Positions 9,589 to 19,457 of a stretch of 26,157 nucleotides of DNA are shown here, piece after piece (position 1 is the stretch's first letter; each line of letters opens with the position of its first letter). The notes beneath the pieces were generated by a model. That model was not told the DNA's origin. It made no database searches and saw only the letters and a list, made by a program, of their open reading frames with translations. A program made the position numbers and the translations under genes. The DNA comes from Anthoceros angustus (lineage: Eukaryota > Streptophyta > Anthocerotopsida > Anthocerotales > Anthocerotaceae), in assembly GCA_010909165.1 (NCBI GenBank), contig VJWM01000382.1:1-26157 (forward strand), written 5' to 3'.

Positions 9589-10153
9589 CTTTGAGAGCTT
9601 CCTCGGGAAGGTCGACCACTCTTTCCATCTTCATTCCTCTCGTGAGCCACCATCACTCTCGGTTTCGGCCTCCCATACACCTTACGAATGTCTTTGGGCG
9701 GTCCATCCCGGATCATCCGCGTTCCTCCGTCGTCCTCTGTTTCTCCCTCCCGTCGGTTCATTGCATAGCAAGACTCAACCAATTCCACATTAGAATAGGC
9801 CCAATGCCTATCGTAAACTTTGGAGCTGCACATTTTTGACAGCCCAGCCGAAAATCCCATAAGTCTGGAGGAGACTTGCAGCTGGCTACAAAATCCGGCC
9901 CCTCCTTCTCGGCACATCCTTCTCGGGCTTCTCCTTCACACTTTTCTTTCTTCTTCTCCTTGGTGAGGCTCGCTCCCTCCTTCTTGCTGGCGCCTTGCGC
10001 ACTCCTCCGGGACTGCGTCTTCATCCACTTCCTCTCCGCTAATGATCTTCTCCAAAAATCCTTCCTGCTCTGATCCATTTTCTCCAAAATTCTTCTAAGT
10101 GTTCTCCTTGGTCTCCTCCGGTGCCTCCGTCCTCGTCCTTGATCCTCGACCAA
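9589..10153 (-). pseudogene. Basic N-terminal frame of the same LTR-type element
   Basis: The minus-strand frame 10153-9758 begins MVEDQGRGRRHRRRPRRT, is strongly basic, has a Lys/Glu run (TKEKKKEKCEGEAREG), and ends in a hydrophobic patch, PDLWDFRLGCQKCAAPKFT. The next frame (about 9780-9570) continues with RREGETEDDGG and PPKDIRKVYGRPKPRVMVAH. Together with the two downstream entries this gives about 1.9 kb of disrupted minus-strand coding sequence. A host gene cannot be excluded, but the LTR-like signals on both sides favour a retroelement. Confidence 0.38.
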
Positions 10154-10206
10154 CTCAATGAGCTAAACACTCGCCTTACATATATAGGGTGAGGATTTTC
10201 CACCCC

Positions 10207-10335
10207 AAAGGCCAAGGACAAAATTTCCCTGTCCAAGGCCAAGGACCTTTTCCCCTTGATAGCGTTAGAAATTCCTCAACCACGAAGGCCAAGGAAAAAT
10301 TTCTCCGGCTATTCACCAATTGCAAAGGCCAAGGA
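10207..10335 (+). repeat. Four spaced copies of AAGGCCAAGGA
   Basis: The 11-mer AAGGCCAAGGA occurs at about 10208, 10235, 10285 and 10325. Each copy is followed by an A/T/C-rich spacer, usually containing TTTC or AAATTTC. Spacings are 27, 50 and 40 bases. It lies just downstream of a TATATA at 10185-10195, between the element's coding region and the next block, so it may be LTR promoter (U3) repeats. Confidence 0.8.
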
Positions 10336-10339
10336 AGAA

Positions 10340-11130
10340 AAATCAGCGGAGACATGCAAAAATTCGACCCGCCGCACGTCATGACTAACCCCCTTGCTTG
10401 ATCGTCTTCCGCTTTGCGGGATCGTCAAGAAGGCCGAGGAGGCACTGATTTCCTCCTCGAACGCCCGAGGATTTCTCTATATATGCGCATCGCTCCTCCC
10501 TTTGTTATTGCTCTCTTCCTCGCCGCGCTTACAGTCACGTCGCTCGCGCACACGCCAACCCGCTCATGCGGAATTTGCGCTGACACGCAACGAGGCCTCT
10601 CTCGCGCGTCTTCCGGTGGTAAGTGCCTTACTCCCGTGCATGTTGGCAGGCGGGGGTGACGGCGCCGCCACTAGGCCAGGCACCAACCCTCCTTCTGGTT
10701 GTTCGGCCCATAAACCTTCCTCTCGTAGCGTAAATTTTCCGGACCTCTGTCCGGACCTCGAATCCTTTCGCTTGGACCCATTTTTAGGTCCGTTTTCCTC
10801 CTTCATCCCAGTCCGGTCGAGGGGACTGCCGATCCTATCCGCCGCTTCTCAGCTCACACAACTTCTTGTTGCTTCGTCGACAAACCTTTGGTAAGAAAAA
10901 GAAAAAAGAAAAAGAAACCGCCCTAACTATTCAATGGAGGTATTAGGAGGCATCCGCTCGCCGTTCTAAACGATGGACCTGTACCCGTGTTCCACAATTG
11001 TGCCTTTGCTCAACTCTCTGCACACCGTGCGCCAATGGCAAGAAAAGCTCGGCTAATCGGCACGGCGCTTTGCGGATCGTCATCACAATGTCACAGGCGT
11101 GGTCACTCCATTCATCTCCACCCTCCCTCG
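10340..11130. other. Non-coding or degenerate repeat DNA with a TATA-like site
   Basis: A CTATATATG at about 10476-10486 is followed by a CT-rich, GC-rich stretch, which would suit an LTR promoter on the plus strand. The frames here (10394-10894 plus, 11158-10943 minus) are compositionally biased and I recognise nothing in them. No RNA gene was seen. Confidence 0.3.
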
Positions 11131-11192
11131 GCATCCATCCTTGTCTTACACCTTCCACCTCGCATCCATCCTTGTCTCACACCTTCCACCTC
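11131..11192. repeat. Tandem duplication of a 31-bp unit
   Basis: A 31-base unit beginning GCATCCATCCTTGTCT and ending ACACCTTCCACCTC is present twice, at 11131-11161 and 11162-11192, with a single T/C difference. A degenerate partial third unit may follow. Confidence 0.9.
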
Positions 11193-12480
11193 CGCAGATC
11201 CATCCCACACCGCACATGGTGCTACAGCCTGACGAGGTTTGATGATGATGTCAAGACCTACTCAGAGTAGCTACCCACTCCGCCAACTGGCTGTGGATAT
11301 AGAGGCTCTAAGGCCTTGAAAAGCTAGCTCGAGGCGTAAGCCTCAGGGAAGAAGCAAGTGCAGGAAAACCCCGGGGCTCTCGGGAGATCTCCTCCCACTC
11401 TAGCCCGGCCACGCCATCCCATCCGGCCGCTTCGCACGTTGGGTTTGCATTCCATGAGACTTGTGTGAAAGTTCGAGGCCTCGTGATAACACGATGATCG
11501 CTACCTCAAGTAGACACAGCTTCTCGACCAGCCTTTCTAAGCGAGCAAGGCGCCTCTACTCACCCTCTTCTTGCTGCCACTGCTGGGCCTACTTGCCTAA
11601 TCGCTCCTAAAACTACCAACTCCCGACCCTACAACGACTACAATTAACACCTGTGTGTCCCGCTTAGCAACAGGGAGGCTCATCACGGGCGCCCCTGGAC
11701 CCCCGATCCACACTGCACCTTCATTCCTACTTAAGACCACTCTCTCCACCTGAGCGCCTTTTACAGTTGTGACGGATTCGTCCTTAGGCTCGGCTCGCGG
11801 CCTTCACACGCCTGGGTTCTATCGGCATAACCGCACTGGGTCGGCCTCCACCAGCAAGTTCTTCCTTGGGCTGATTGCCATGAGTTTGACAACAAACAAT
11901 AGAACCTCCAGAGTGCTTTCCCCTAGTCTACCCTCAAGCCGAAAGTCTCTGGCATTACACATAACCTAAAGCAAAGCACTTACAAAGGAACCATCTGCCA
12001 GTGGGCAGCAACTCGTTTAGAGGCACCTGCAACAGCAAGTCCTCCACCAAGACCACTCAGGCCACGCGACTCTCCCACTCGATCTACCGAGCGTTGGCTC
12101 ATAGTCGCACGAAATTCCTTTACATACAAAGGACTGCAGAGGCGGGAAGTCGCTAAAGACGCGATATCACTTTTACTCTGTGAAACTCTCCCCTCTTATA
12201 GGAGGCCTCCCACATACATCCTCCCTTAGGTGGACCGTAATCTGCAGTGCACCTTTTCCAATTCTCTATTATTTTTTCCCATCGCCAAAGATTAATGGCT
12301 GGCACCTAAGCCCACGTCCCATCCTTTGATCAGCAAGTAAGTCTCTATTCATTAACTCACCTAAGATCATCCTTAAAGGGATGTACCACACCACCTTATT
12401 CTTCCCATTCCCCAAAGCTCATTTATGGTCATTGGACCACCTCAATCCTTATCTCACTGGGTGGCGCGACGTGTCCCTTA
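11193..12480. other. LTR-like non-coding DNA; second minus-strand TATA context
   Basis: No open frame of note and no known gene. On the minus strand TATAAG (12200-12195) sits in CCTCCTATAAGAGGGGAG, nearly the same context as at 7570. The DNA downstream of it in minus sense (12,180 to about 11,300) would then be leader or LTR. LTR ends were not found. Confidence 0.35.
12195..12200 (-). promoter_or_regulatory. TATA-like site (TATAAG), second putative LTR
   Basis: TATAAG on the minus strand is flanked by CCTCC and AGGGGAG, matching the site at 7570-7576 except for two missing bases (TATAAG instead of TATATAAG). The shared flanks suggest related promoters in two copies of one element family. Confidence 0.35.
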
Positions 12481-13584
12481 TGCGGGATTGGCTCCCCTAC
12501 GCCCTCCTCCTTGTTCCCTCCTTTGCCCCTTCCCCGTGATCACAGCTGCTGCCTGGCTGTAAAAGTGCCAATCCTGCCCCTTCCTTCAATTTTACAAAGG
12601 CGCGCCCAATTCACATCACTCTCCGGCAAGGTCGCGCATACCCTTCCGGCGCACCTAGGGCGCCTTTTCTCCAAATTTCTCCTCCGCCGCTTCATCGTTC
12701 ATCGGCACCTAACCTACCCGGCGGTAGTCGGCGGAACTATCTGAGTAGGTCGGTGACTTCTACCACCATGGTGATGTCTGATGCCTTCATTTTTCTTCTC
12801 CTCCCCATACTGTGCCTCTTGGGTTGGAATCTTCCGTTATCCTCCTCCTCCTGTTTGGTTGTCCATACCTATCATGGAGCATTCTCAAAGATTCTTCCTC
12901 CCTCACCCTGTCGACCGGTTTCCACTAATCCCTCCTCGGGCCCTTTGCCATGAGCCTCTTCTCCTGGGCGCTGGCCCTTCCTACTGCACTGTAAATGGGG
13001 TGAGGAACCTTCTCACCCTCCTTCTTTCTTAACGAGTCCGGATCCCGTCACATGTTCTCCTCCGGTGGGACCTGTTTCCCCACCTCCTCTTCTATTCCTG
13101 CGGGGGGTATTGTGTCACTAGGCCCCTGGCTCCTTCCACTCACATGACCCTGGGCCTCCACGGCTCGACTCTAACAAGCCCTCAAGGCCCAGCTCAAGCG
13201 CACTCCCTGTAGTCTCAGCCAGTGCCGGCGGACTACGGGCGTTGATTTGTCTACCACGGTGAGTCAGCGGACTACCAGGTGATCACCCAGTGGTGGTGAC
13301 CTTATTGAGGCGGGCTGGTCCTCCACTCTCCTTTTCCTCCTTCCGCGGCCATCTTCGATGCTCCTTGCCAAGGGCTCTCAGCCTCTTGATTCTCACTCGG
13401 GATTCCATGAAACCATGTCACTCATGACCTCATCAAAGTCGAGGGCCTCCAGTTGCACTTGTTAAACTCCTTCACAATCATCATCAGCAGGGGATTTCGT
13501 GTCCTCCTCTTGGCCAGCTTACATTAACACCTCATTGTTGTGGCCTTCAAAATCTATTATGGAGGTGAGCCCTAAGCTATGATA
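12481..13584. other. Degenerate repeat DNA, no gene recognised
   Basis: Pyrimidine-rich on the plus strand with short biased frames only (for example 12753-12953). It probably belongs to the internal region of the second LTR-type element. Nothing specific was identified. Confidence 0.3.
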
Positions 13585-14140
13585 TTGCATGCGGGATCAT
13601 CAACAACTCTCGTGGGCCACTCTCCATCCTCACACCCTACCTTGTAGGCATCCTTTGCTGATGGTTAATTCTCCCACCTTGACATGGAGTGGAGGTCACA
13701 TTCTCCTCCTTGCTCCCTTGAAATTTGGTTGGCCATCTTTGTTTGAAAAGGGCATAATCGCCCTTAAAATCTCTCCCTTCCTCACCACCAAGACATCCAT
13801 GTACCACTTTCTTGTGGTACTCCTCTTGAACCTCCTTTGTTCCAGGCTTTCAATTCCACTTGCTTGGCAAGTCTCTCCTTCTCCACTTGCCACTCACTTC
13901 TCGCGCTCTAGCTCTTGCACTGCTTGATCCTTGAGCCTTGACCCAGCAGCGCTTCTCTTCAAATTAGACGGGTCCTTAGCGTAATTCCTCTTCCATGTCT
14001 CCGGATTTTGATGGCTTAGGTAGCCATCACTGTTCACTCTGTCTCGTGCGGCCCATTTGTTGGATGTACCTTCTCTCCCCTTCCTAAGATTCTATTTTGC
14101 CCTTTCTCTCCCGCTCTAAAGTTTGGGCAAAATGCTCTTC
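13585..14140 (-). pseudogene. Second charged minus-strand frame set, Gag-region-like
   Basis: Read on the minus strand, about 13,925-13,600 gives a helical charged start (EWQVEKERLAKQVE), then in other frames SLEQRRFKRSTTRKWYMDVL and ALFKQRWPTKFQGSKEENV. It resembles in character the disrupted frames at 8,260-10,153 and also lies upstream (minus sense) of a TATAAG context. A short similarity on the plus strand (CTCGTGGGCCACTCTC near 13,610 and CTCGGGCCACTCTC near 8,202) hints that the two blocks are related. No domain recognised; low confidence. Confidence 0.28.
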
Positions 14141-15299
14141 ATCCGCCTTCCTCCCGCCAGTCTGGGTGGGTTGTTGCCCCGAATGAGCTCTCTATCGGGT
14201 TTGTGACAACTTCCCCTCCAGGGACGCTACTCCTTGGCGCTGATCCACAAGGTCCACGAGGTCATGGCGGAGTTTCTCCTGACCTTAGGCCTTGGTCAGA
14301 ACACCTTCTCATGTCGGACTCCATGGCCTCCAATTGCCATTTGGTCTACTCAAGGCTCTCACTGCTTCCGGATCATTTCTTGGGCCTTATTTGCCCAGGA
14401 CTTCCTCTTAACGCCCACAGCAGGGTCAAGCACTTCAGTCCCCCCTAGCCCCTTCAAATCTACAATGAGTGCTTACAAGCACTTTTCGTTGTAGGTCAGG
14501 AGCGGAGTCGGCGGAGGCTGAGGTATCGTGCTGCGGTGTGGAGTTTTGTGGGCGCGGGGTTGTAGTTGGAGGCGCCCCAGGCTGGGAGTTTGGAGGCACT
14601 TAGACTAGAGGCGAGGTAACCTATGCTGCGCCGCCAGTGCGACCCTCACGGTGGTAGGATGCGCCTCGTGCGTTGGGATAGAGTGTCTCCTCCCACGTAG
14701 GAATGAGGGTGTCTTCAGCCCACCACAGTAATCGGATGCTACAACTCTCTACAAGTGGTAGGAGGTAGGCCCTACAATTGTTTGTTGTTGGTTGTAGGTC
14801 CCGAGGCGTGATTCGACGAGCGAGGAGCGGGCCGCTGAGTTGGTAGATGAGGATGTGCCAATTGTGGGAAGGCAATGGGAAGGAATAGTGGACGATCACG
14901 GGGTGGTGAAGTCGCGTTGCAACGTAGGGGGTCCCCAGGGCTCATGACTCATCACGTGGGTGTGGACCTATAGTTGTAGGGTGTCGTTGTAGGTGGAATT
15001 GGACGGAGGCGGCATGGTGAGGGCTGGCGTCTGTGGAGTGAGTTGAAGTTGCTCCACTGTGTGAGGGAGCTTGGGGGGTGTGAGGTGTGGTTTGTGCCTT
15101 GGATCTGGTGACCGACAAACAAGAGTCTCATGGGACAAAACCTAATGTACTTAGCGATGAGTGGGATAAGTGTGGCTGGCCACTGAGGTGAATCTCGGAA
15201 AGCCTTGGGATGCCTCCCACACAGTAAAGATTGCAGTGGAAAGGCAACGAGCAAAAGATTGATAATGGGCCTGGTGGGTCCATTGCCTCCCACGAAACC
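14141..15299. other. No gene recognised; G-rich on the plus strand from 14,500
   Basis: Composition switches near 14,500 from C/T-rich to G-rich, as if two repeats of opposite orientation meet there. Open frames (14899-14621 and 15293-14952 minus) show no family resemblance. No terminal repeats or RNA genes were seen. Confidence 0.3.
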
Positions 15300-16050
15300 C
15301 GTGAGATCGAAAGTGATCTTATCTTCCCTTTATTACATTTGGCAGTGAAAACTAATGTTTGTGTTTTATTAGGTTGTGACTTTACAGAAGATGAACAATT
15401 TCTTTGAAGCCCTCGCTTCATCAACTCTCGCTAATCATGATAATTGGACAAGTTGTGCCAATCAAACCAAGTGGTCGTGAAAATTACATTTTCAATTTGT
15501 ACAATTGTACAGTCAATTTTCCAAACTTAGGTGAGTATCTTTGCTTAAGTATTTGTGGTTTATTACCGAATCTTTTCAGTGTGCCCCTAGTTATATGCCT
15601 AATTTACGTTTTTTATGTAGGTTTCAGTGTTCCAGAACCGGGGATCATTCTATTTTGGTATTTACTCTACATTATTTTAATTTGTATTTCATGCCATTCT
15701 GGATATACAGGAAACTCCACAAAGAAAAATTTCTTTGTTGATTTTTTGTATATCCTGGATCCGCATGAATATTACTTATCAAAATATGTTTTTGCCAGAT
15801 TAGCGATTTTGGTGGGATTTCTAGAATGAGCTCGCTTAGATGTACGATATTCACGTGATGGTCCATTTTTCTACATTCATGCTTTCAACATTGATAGTGA
15901 GGTATTTTCATCTACATAGCATGTTTTCTACTCTATTGTAATAAATTTTACCCTATTCAACAAAACAATGACCAATTGGTCAATTCTCTCTAGAATCTAC
16001 CCCTAGTCCCCAAAAAAATCAGCGAGGCCCGAGGCCCCTGATTTGAGGCT
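15300..16050 (+). repeat. Second, diverged copy of the 3' module of the recombinase element
   Basis: This matches 2,890-3,630 in the same orientation with many small differences. Shared landmarks include the acceptor TGTGTTTTATTAG, the GRENYIFN exon, the donor GTGAGTAT at 15,531, the acceptor TATGTAG at 15,620, a block GCGATTTTGGTGGGATTTCT and the ending TCAATTCTCTCTA. The upstream recombinase domain is absent, so this is a 5'-truncated copy. Its right end abuts broken gypsy Gag sequence. The intron between the two conserved exons is about 90 nt in both copies. Confidence 0.75.
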
Positions 16051-16208
16051 GCGACTTTATGTATGTACATGAGCTTCCACCCGCCTCTCGGTCAATAGTG
16101 CCCTCAAGACTCGAGACTCACCCCATGCAACCTTCGCAACATGTGGTCAATCCGTCACTTGGGATCCTCGGATCCGCCACTCAGTAATCCCGAGTCTTGT
16201 GGATCTCC

Positions 16209-17272
16209 TTATGCTACATTGAGAGTCTGTTCAACATTCAAGCATTCATTTGCATAATGTCCCGACTCTCCACATGAGTAGCAGACTCCTTTTCGAGAAC
16301 CCATTATGACTGTTCTCTGAGCTCCGCAGCCTCTTCGTGCTCCTCGATTTCTTCCATGGAAATTTCCTTTTGAATTGCCTCTTGCAATTCCATTTCCGCT
16401 AGTGTCCTTGGCAGCTCCTCTGCCGGCACTACTAAAGCTTCCTCTAGTCTGTGCACATACCACAGTATTGCCTCAAATCGTGTGGTGGAGTTGGGTGTAC
16501 TAAAATGAAAAGTATACGAATGGCATCCTGGCTCCGCCAATGTAGTTGGACTAAACAACTCAATTACATTAGTAGTCCAATCTTTCAAACCAGCCATGAA
16601 GCGATGCAACATCATCCTCACTCATGGTAGTGCGGTGCGAAACAGCCTGTCATAATCTCACGCGATATTGTCAATCGCTTGACGTGGGCGGCCCTGCGGT
16701 TGAACTGCGCCTGAGGGCTTCTTTGAAAGATGCCTCTAGATGGTATGTGCCAGTTGCCACAGGCGACATTAGCACCATAACTCCGCCACCGGACAAAGTA
16801 TAACCCTTAAGGAAGTTACTAATAACACCCAAGTAGTACTCCGACTCAAGACCGGATGAGGTGAGATAAGTCATGTAATAGATCCAAGAATCAATAACTT
16901 GCATCTCTTTCTCCTCATACTTATCGGTAGAGCTAACTTCATGTAGACTTTGGAGCCACTTTGAAGATGCTTGTCGAATTTGCGAAAGATTTCTTCTTGT
17001 TGATCTTCCATCTTCACCTTGTTGTTTGAGCACCGGATTCTTCTTTGTGCCTTCCTTGAAGTCATCACATCGTCCAAGACACCGGAAGAACTTGATAAAG
17101 TACTTCCATCATCCTGCTTCTTCCATCCTCGACTTCTCTCCATGGGCTTGCTATGTTCGAGGTGGCTCACTTCCTCTTCTTCTGACGATGATGAATCTTC
17201 AGGCGGTTGAGGCGGATGATCGACAAGAGACTGCTGCTTCTTCATCCTCTCCTTACGCTTCTGATTGACCAT
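16209..17272 (-). pseudogene. gag: Ty3/gypsy Gag polyprotein with CCHC zinc knuckle, frame-broken
   Basis: Gag forms the retrotransposon particle and binds its RNA. The start ATG at 17272 follows a primer-binding site by about 40 bases. The N-terminus is charged (VNQKRKERMKKQQ, then acidic Ser/Glu). The capsid-like part reads YEEKEMQVIDSWIYYM, then, in the next frame, HRFMAGLKDWT..VIELFSPTTLAE, the usual block before the nucleocapsid, near 16,610-16,520. A CCHC knuckle, CYSCGESGHYANEC (C-x2-C-x4-H-x4-C), lies near 16,285-16,240. At least three frame changes occur, near 17,000, 16,660 and 16,340. Sequence ends shortly after the knuckle. No protease or reverse transcriptase follows; the recombinase-element module begins at 16,050 instead. 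Confidence 0.8.
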
Positions 17273-17308
17273 CTTGTGTATTCTCTAGTCACTCGAAGGA
17301 ATGGACCA

Positions 17309-17321
17309 CACTCTGATACCA
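17309..17321 (-). promoter_or_regulatory. Primer-binding site, initiator tRNA-Met type
   Basis: TGGTATCAGAGTG on the minus strand matches the standard plant retrotransposon primer-binding site (TGGTATCAGAGC) except near its end. Just upstream is GGGGTGTTAC, typical of the 3' end of a gypsy LTR, so the 5' LTR ends near 17,322-17,328 and extends to higher coordinates. Confidence 0.8.
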
Positions 17322-17640
17322 CTAAGTAACACCCCTCACTGATGCTCAATTAGAGTTGGAGACAATGACTCTGGTCAGGAGGTTCAATGGACATCAAATC
17401 TCGATTCAGTCGATATTGGAGGTATTTTAACAAATAATCTGCTGCCATTTATAGTTGCAGTACATTATAAATACAATAATACTTATTAATCTTTTGTTTA
17501 CAAAGTCTGGAAACAAAAGCGCTAAGGAAATCAAGGAAAAATAGAAGCAATGGACGATAAAATCGACAAAGACCATCTCTCATCGGGTTGGTTAAAGTCA
17601 TAATTTGGCTATTTGCATGTTTGATTTTAGCAACTTAAAC
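17322..17640 (-). mobile_element. Partial 5' LTR of the gypsy element (outer end not found)
   Basis: The inner end is fixed by the primer-binding site. TATAAAT at 17453-17447 (minus) is a good core promoter about 125 bases before the LTR end. The region is AT-rich. I could not find the expected TG start, so the outer boundary at 17,640 is a guess. Confidence 0.45.
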
Positions 17641-17689
17641 TAATTGCTGTATTTCCAAAGCGGAAAAGAGAAAAATACAGTCCGAAGAT

Positions 17690-18240
17690 AATGCACCACG
17701 TATGCAGTCGAGGAATTTGCGATTATGGAAAATGGATGAATAACTTCCAATATCCACAAGTATTCCAAGATTTCAAAAACAACTATGTTCCCATTTGGGA
17801 ACATAGTCTTAAAGATCAGTATGACCAATCCTCAATGAAGATGGGTCTACACCAACACTACAACAGCACATGGAGATACAAAGAAGTAAGATTCTTGGAT
17901 TAATTGGTTTGTGTGAAGTAATACTATTAATACCTTGTATTTTGGTAATGTAGAGATATCGGAAGCCATTGAAAATAAGGAGCTGAAAACTACAGACTTG
18001 TTGTCCCTCATGGAAGATCCAGAAATAACGAGAAACATTCAAAAGGTCTATTTATATTAAGATTTCCTATATATAAAAATATGGAAATTCTAACGTTGGT
18101 GTCTCTTTCCAGAACGTACAATCACATTTCCGCAGTGTGGGAAATCTTCACAGCCATTGCTTAACATTAGTCATAAAGGTATTTACCGAGCAGGATCTAC
18201 TTCGACTTGAAATGGAGGTAAAATATTAACCTATTTTTAC
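17690..18240 (+). other. Possible small spliced exons of an unidentified gene
   Basis: Three AT-flanked segments read well and are bounded by splice-like sites. 17,800-17,886 ends MGLHQHYNSTWRYKE before GTAAG. 17,955 to about 18,043 reads EISEAIENKELKTTDLLSLM and onward, after an ATGTAG acceptor. 18,115-18,220 reads NVQSHFRSVGNLHSHCLTL then TEQDLLRLEME, after TTTCCAG and before GTAAAA. Intron-like gaps are about 70 nt. I do not recognise the protein and cannot find a start or end. It may be a gene fragment or chance. Confidence 0.25.
17783..17806. repeat. Perfect 11-bp inverted repeat with 2-base loop
   Basis: CTATGTTCCCA, TT, TGGGAACATAG. It lies within the possible first exon at 17,690-17,886. 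It is not followed by a T run and is not a terminator in this context. Confidence 0.9.
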
Positions 18241-18348
18241 CTTTGTTTGTAGCTATCGAAGAATCAAAAGGAGTTGTTTTGCTGTTTGAGGTTAGTATAT
18301 GAGATTTTGAATAGTTATATTCAATTTGCACAATTTCTTACATTGTCA

Positions 18349-18642
18349 TTACTGTAAAAATATTCGCGTTTGACGAGATACCAAAATGATAAACTTTCTA
18401 TCCGGACCGTAATGAGCGAGAGGAAGAATATTACTACGGTGCACATCCAAAATCACCGGTGTACACTCCTTCAACCCCAGTAGAATATACCTAGGAAGTA
18501 TGCGACATGTCCGTAAAACTATAAAAGTACTCTGGTAAAACGGTGGAAAATAGCTCGAACACTTTAATGTGCGAAAGTCAAAAACTAATAGTTGTTGTTT
18601 TACTTGAAAGAGAGAGAAAAGAGAGTTGTAAGTCGGGTGCAT
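18349..18642 (-). other. Open frame of 97 codons, unrecognised
   Basis: The minus-strand frame reads smoothly in its second half (ILPRYILLGLKECTPVILDV, then HRSNILPLAHYGPDRKFIIL) without low-complexity bias. I do not recognise a family. It lies in AT-rich DNA between the possible spliced exons and the reverse-transcriptase remnant. It may be a remnant or chance. Confidence 0.2.
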
Positions 18643-18778
18643 AGGGCAACAGCTCTTAAAGTGCTCACAGACCTCGGCTATTGCCTCGGTCGGTCAGTGG
18701 GCGCGTCTCGGCTCCACTGGCTCCACGCCTTACGCCAGAAAGCGGACGCCTGGGCGCACGGCCTAGAACGGTCTCGGC

Positions 18779-18799
18779 CGGACGCCTTCGCGGCGTCCG
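18779..18799. repeat. 8-bp GC-rich hairpin
   Basis: CGGACGCC, loop TTCGC, GGCGTCCG. It lies upstream of the reverse-transcriptase C-terminal remnant in the same GC-rich block. No function is assigned. Confidence 0.85.
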
Positions 18800-18868
18800 T
18801 TCTCTCAATGCCGTCAAGACGCGTCATATTCTCGATGGCCAAAGAGAAACAGTTTCTTCCCTTTCAAG

Positions 18869-19330
18869 GAGTGGCAGTATACTCTGCTCAATGAGGTCTC
18901 TATCAGAGATGACCTTTTCTTAACGCGGGCGGACGAGGTCTCGGTTGCGGACGTGGTTGTCACTCACCCAACCAGAGATTCTATTAGCGACCATATCATC
19001 ATCAACCCTCTAGGTTGGGCGGCGGAAGGGAGCGTAACTAAGAAAATTTACAAGTAAAGGCCCATGCAGCAAGGTCACATTTTCATCCCCCTTGCCATTG
19101 AAACCCATGGGGCCTTGGGTAAGGTTTTTCGTTTATCAAGGAGTGCGCAAGGGCCTACCACAGCAGTGGGTTGGCCTCCCCTTTCCAGTGTCCCGGCATA
19201 TTTTAGGCAATGGGTTTCCATCGCTCACGCAAGGCGTTGGCGGCCATCTTTAGGACGATCACGAGTGCAGGTGACCGAGGCATCAATGGTAAGTAGGCCG
19301 TTCCTATCTCGGACGGCGACATCTTGGTTG
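18869..19330 (+). pseudogene. C-terminal region of a non-LTR-type reverse transcriptase polyprotein, nuclease-like
   Basis: The frame from 18869 reads EWQYTLLNEVSIRDDLFL, then VADVVVTHPTRD, AAEGSVTKKIYK, a stop at 19055, and in the same frame HIFIPLAIETHGALGK at about 19076. This order (D-V-x-V-T-H-P, a Lys-rich K..K-Y helix, then F-x-P-x-A-x-E-T-x-G-x-x-G) is what I recall at the C-terminus of many algal and plant reverse-transcriptase proteins. It resembles the PD-(D/E)xK restriction-like endonuclease core. After 19,190, YFRQWVSIAHAR and, one frame over, ALAAIFRTITSAGD match the final helix. The reverse transcriptase itself is not visible upstream. The stop and a frame change make it non-functional as read. 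Confidence 0.52.
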
Positions 19331-19457
19331 GGGCTCTGGGTAGATTAGTGGAGGGGCACGCCCCGGCACGATCCTCGTCATGGGTTGTCCCTTCGCCGGG
19401 TAGCGAGGCGTAGATGGGATTTCCATCTCGCTCTTTTACAAAGTCTCCACATTCCCA

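Noticed and set aside
9570-9917. Separate 115-codon minus-strand gene
   Set aside because: Only its second half reads well; the first half overlaps the better frame 10153-9758. They are parts of one disrupted reading.
10207-10335. CRISPR-like spaced repeats
   Set aside because: The repeat is only 11 bp, spacers are uneven and share motifs, and no cas gene is present.
18600-18868. tRNA or SINE head upstream of the reverse-transcriptase remnant
   Set aside because: The GC-rich hairpin at 18,779 was considered, but no A/B box pair or cloverleaf could be drawn.
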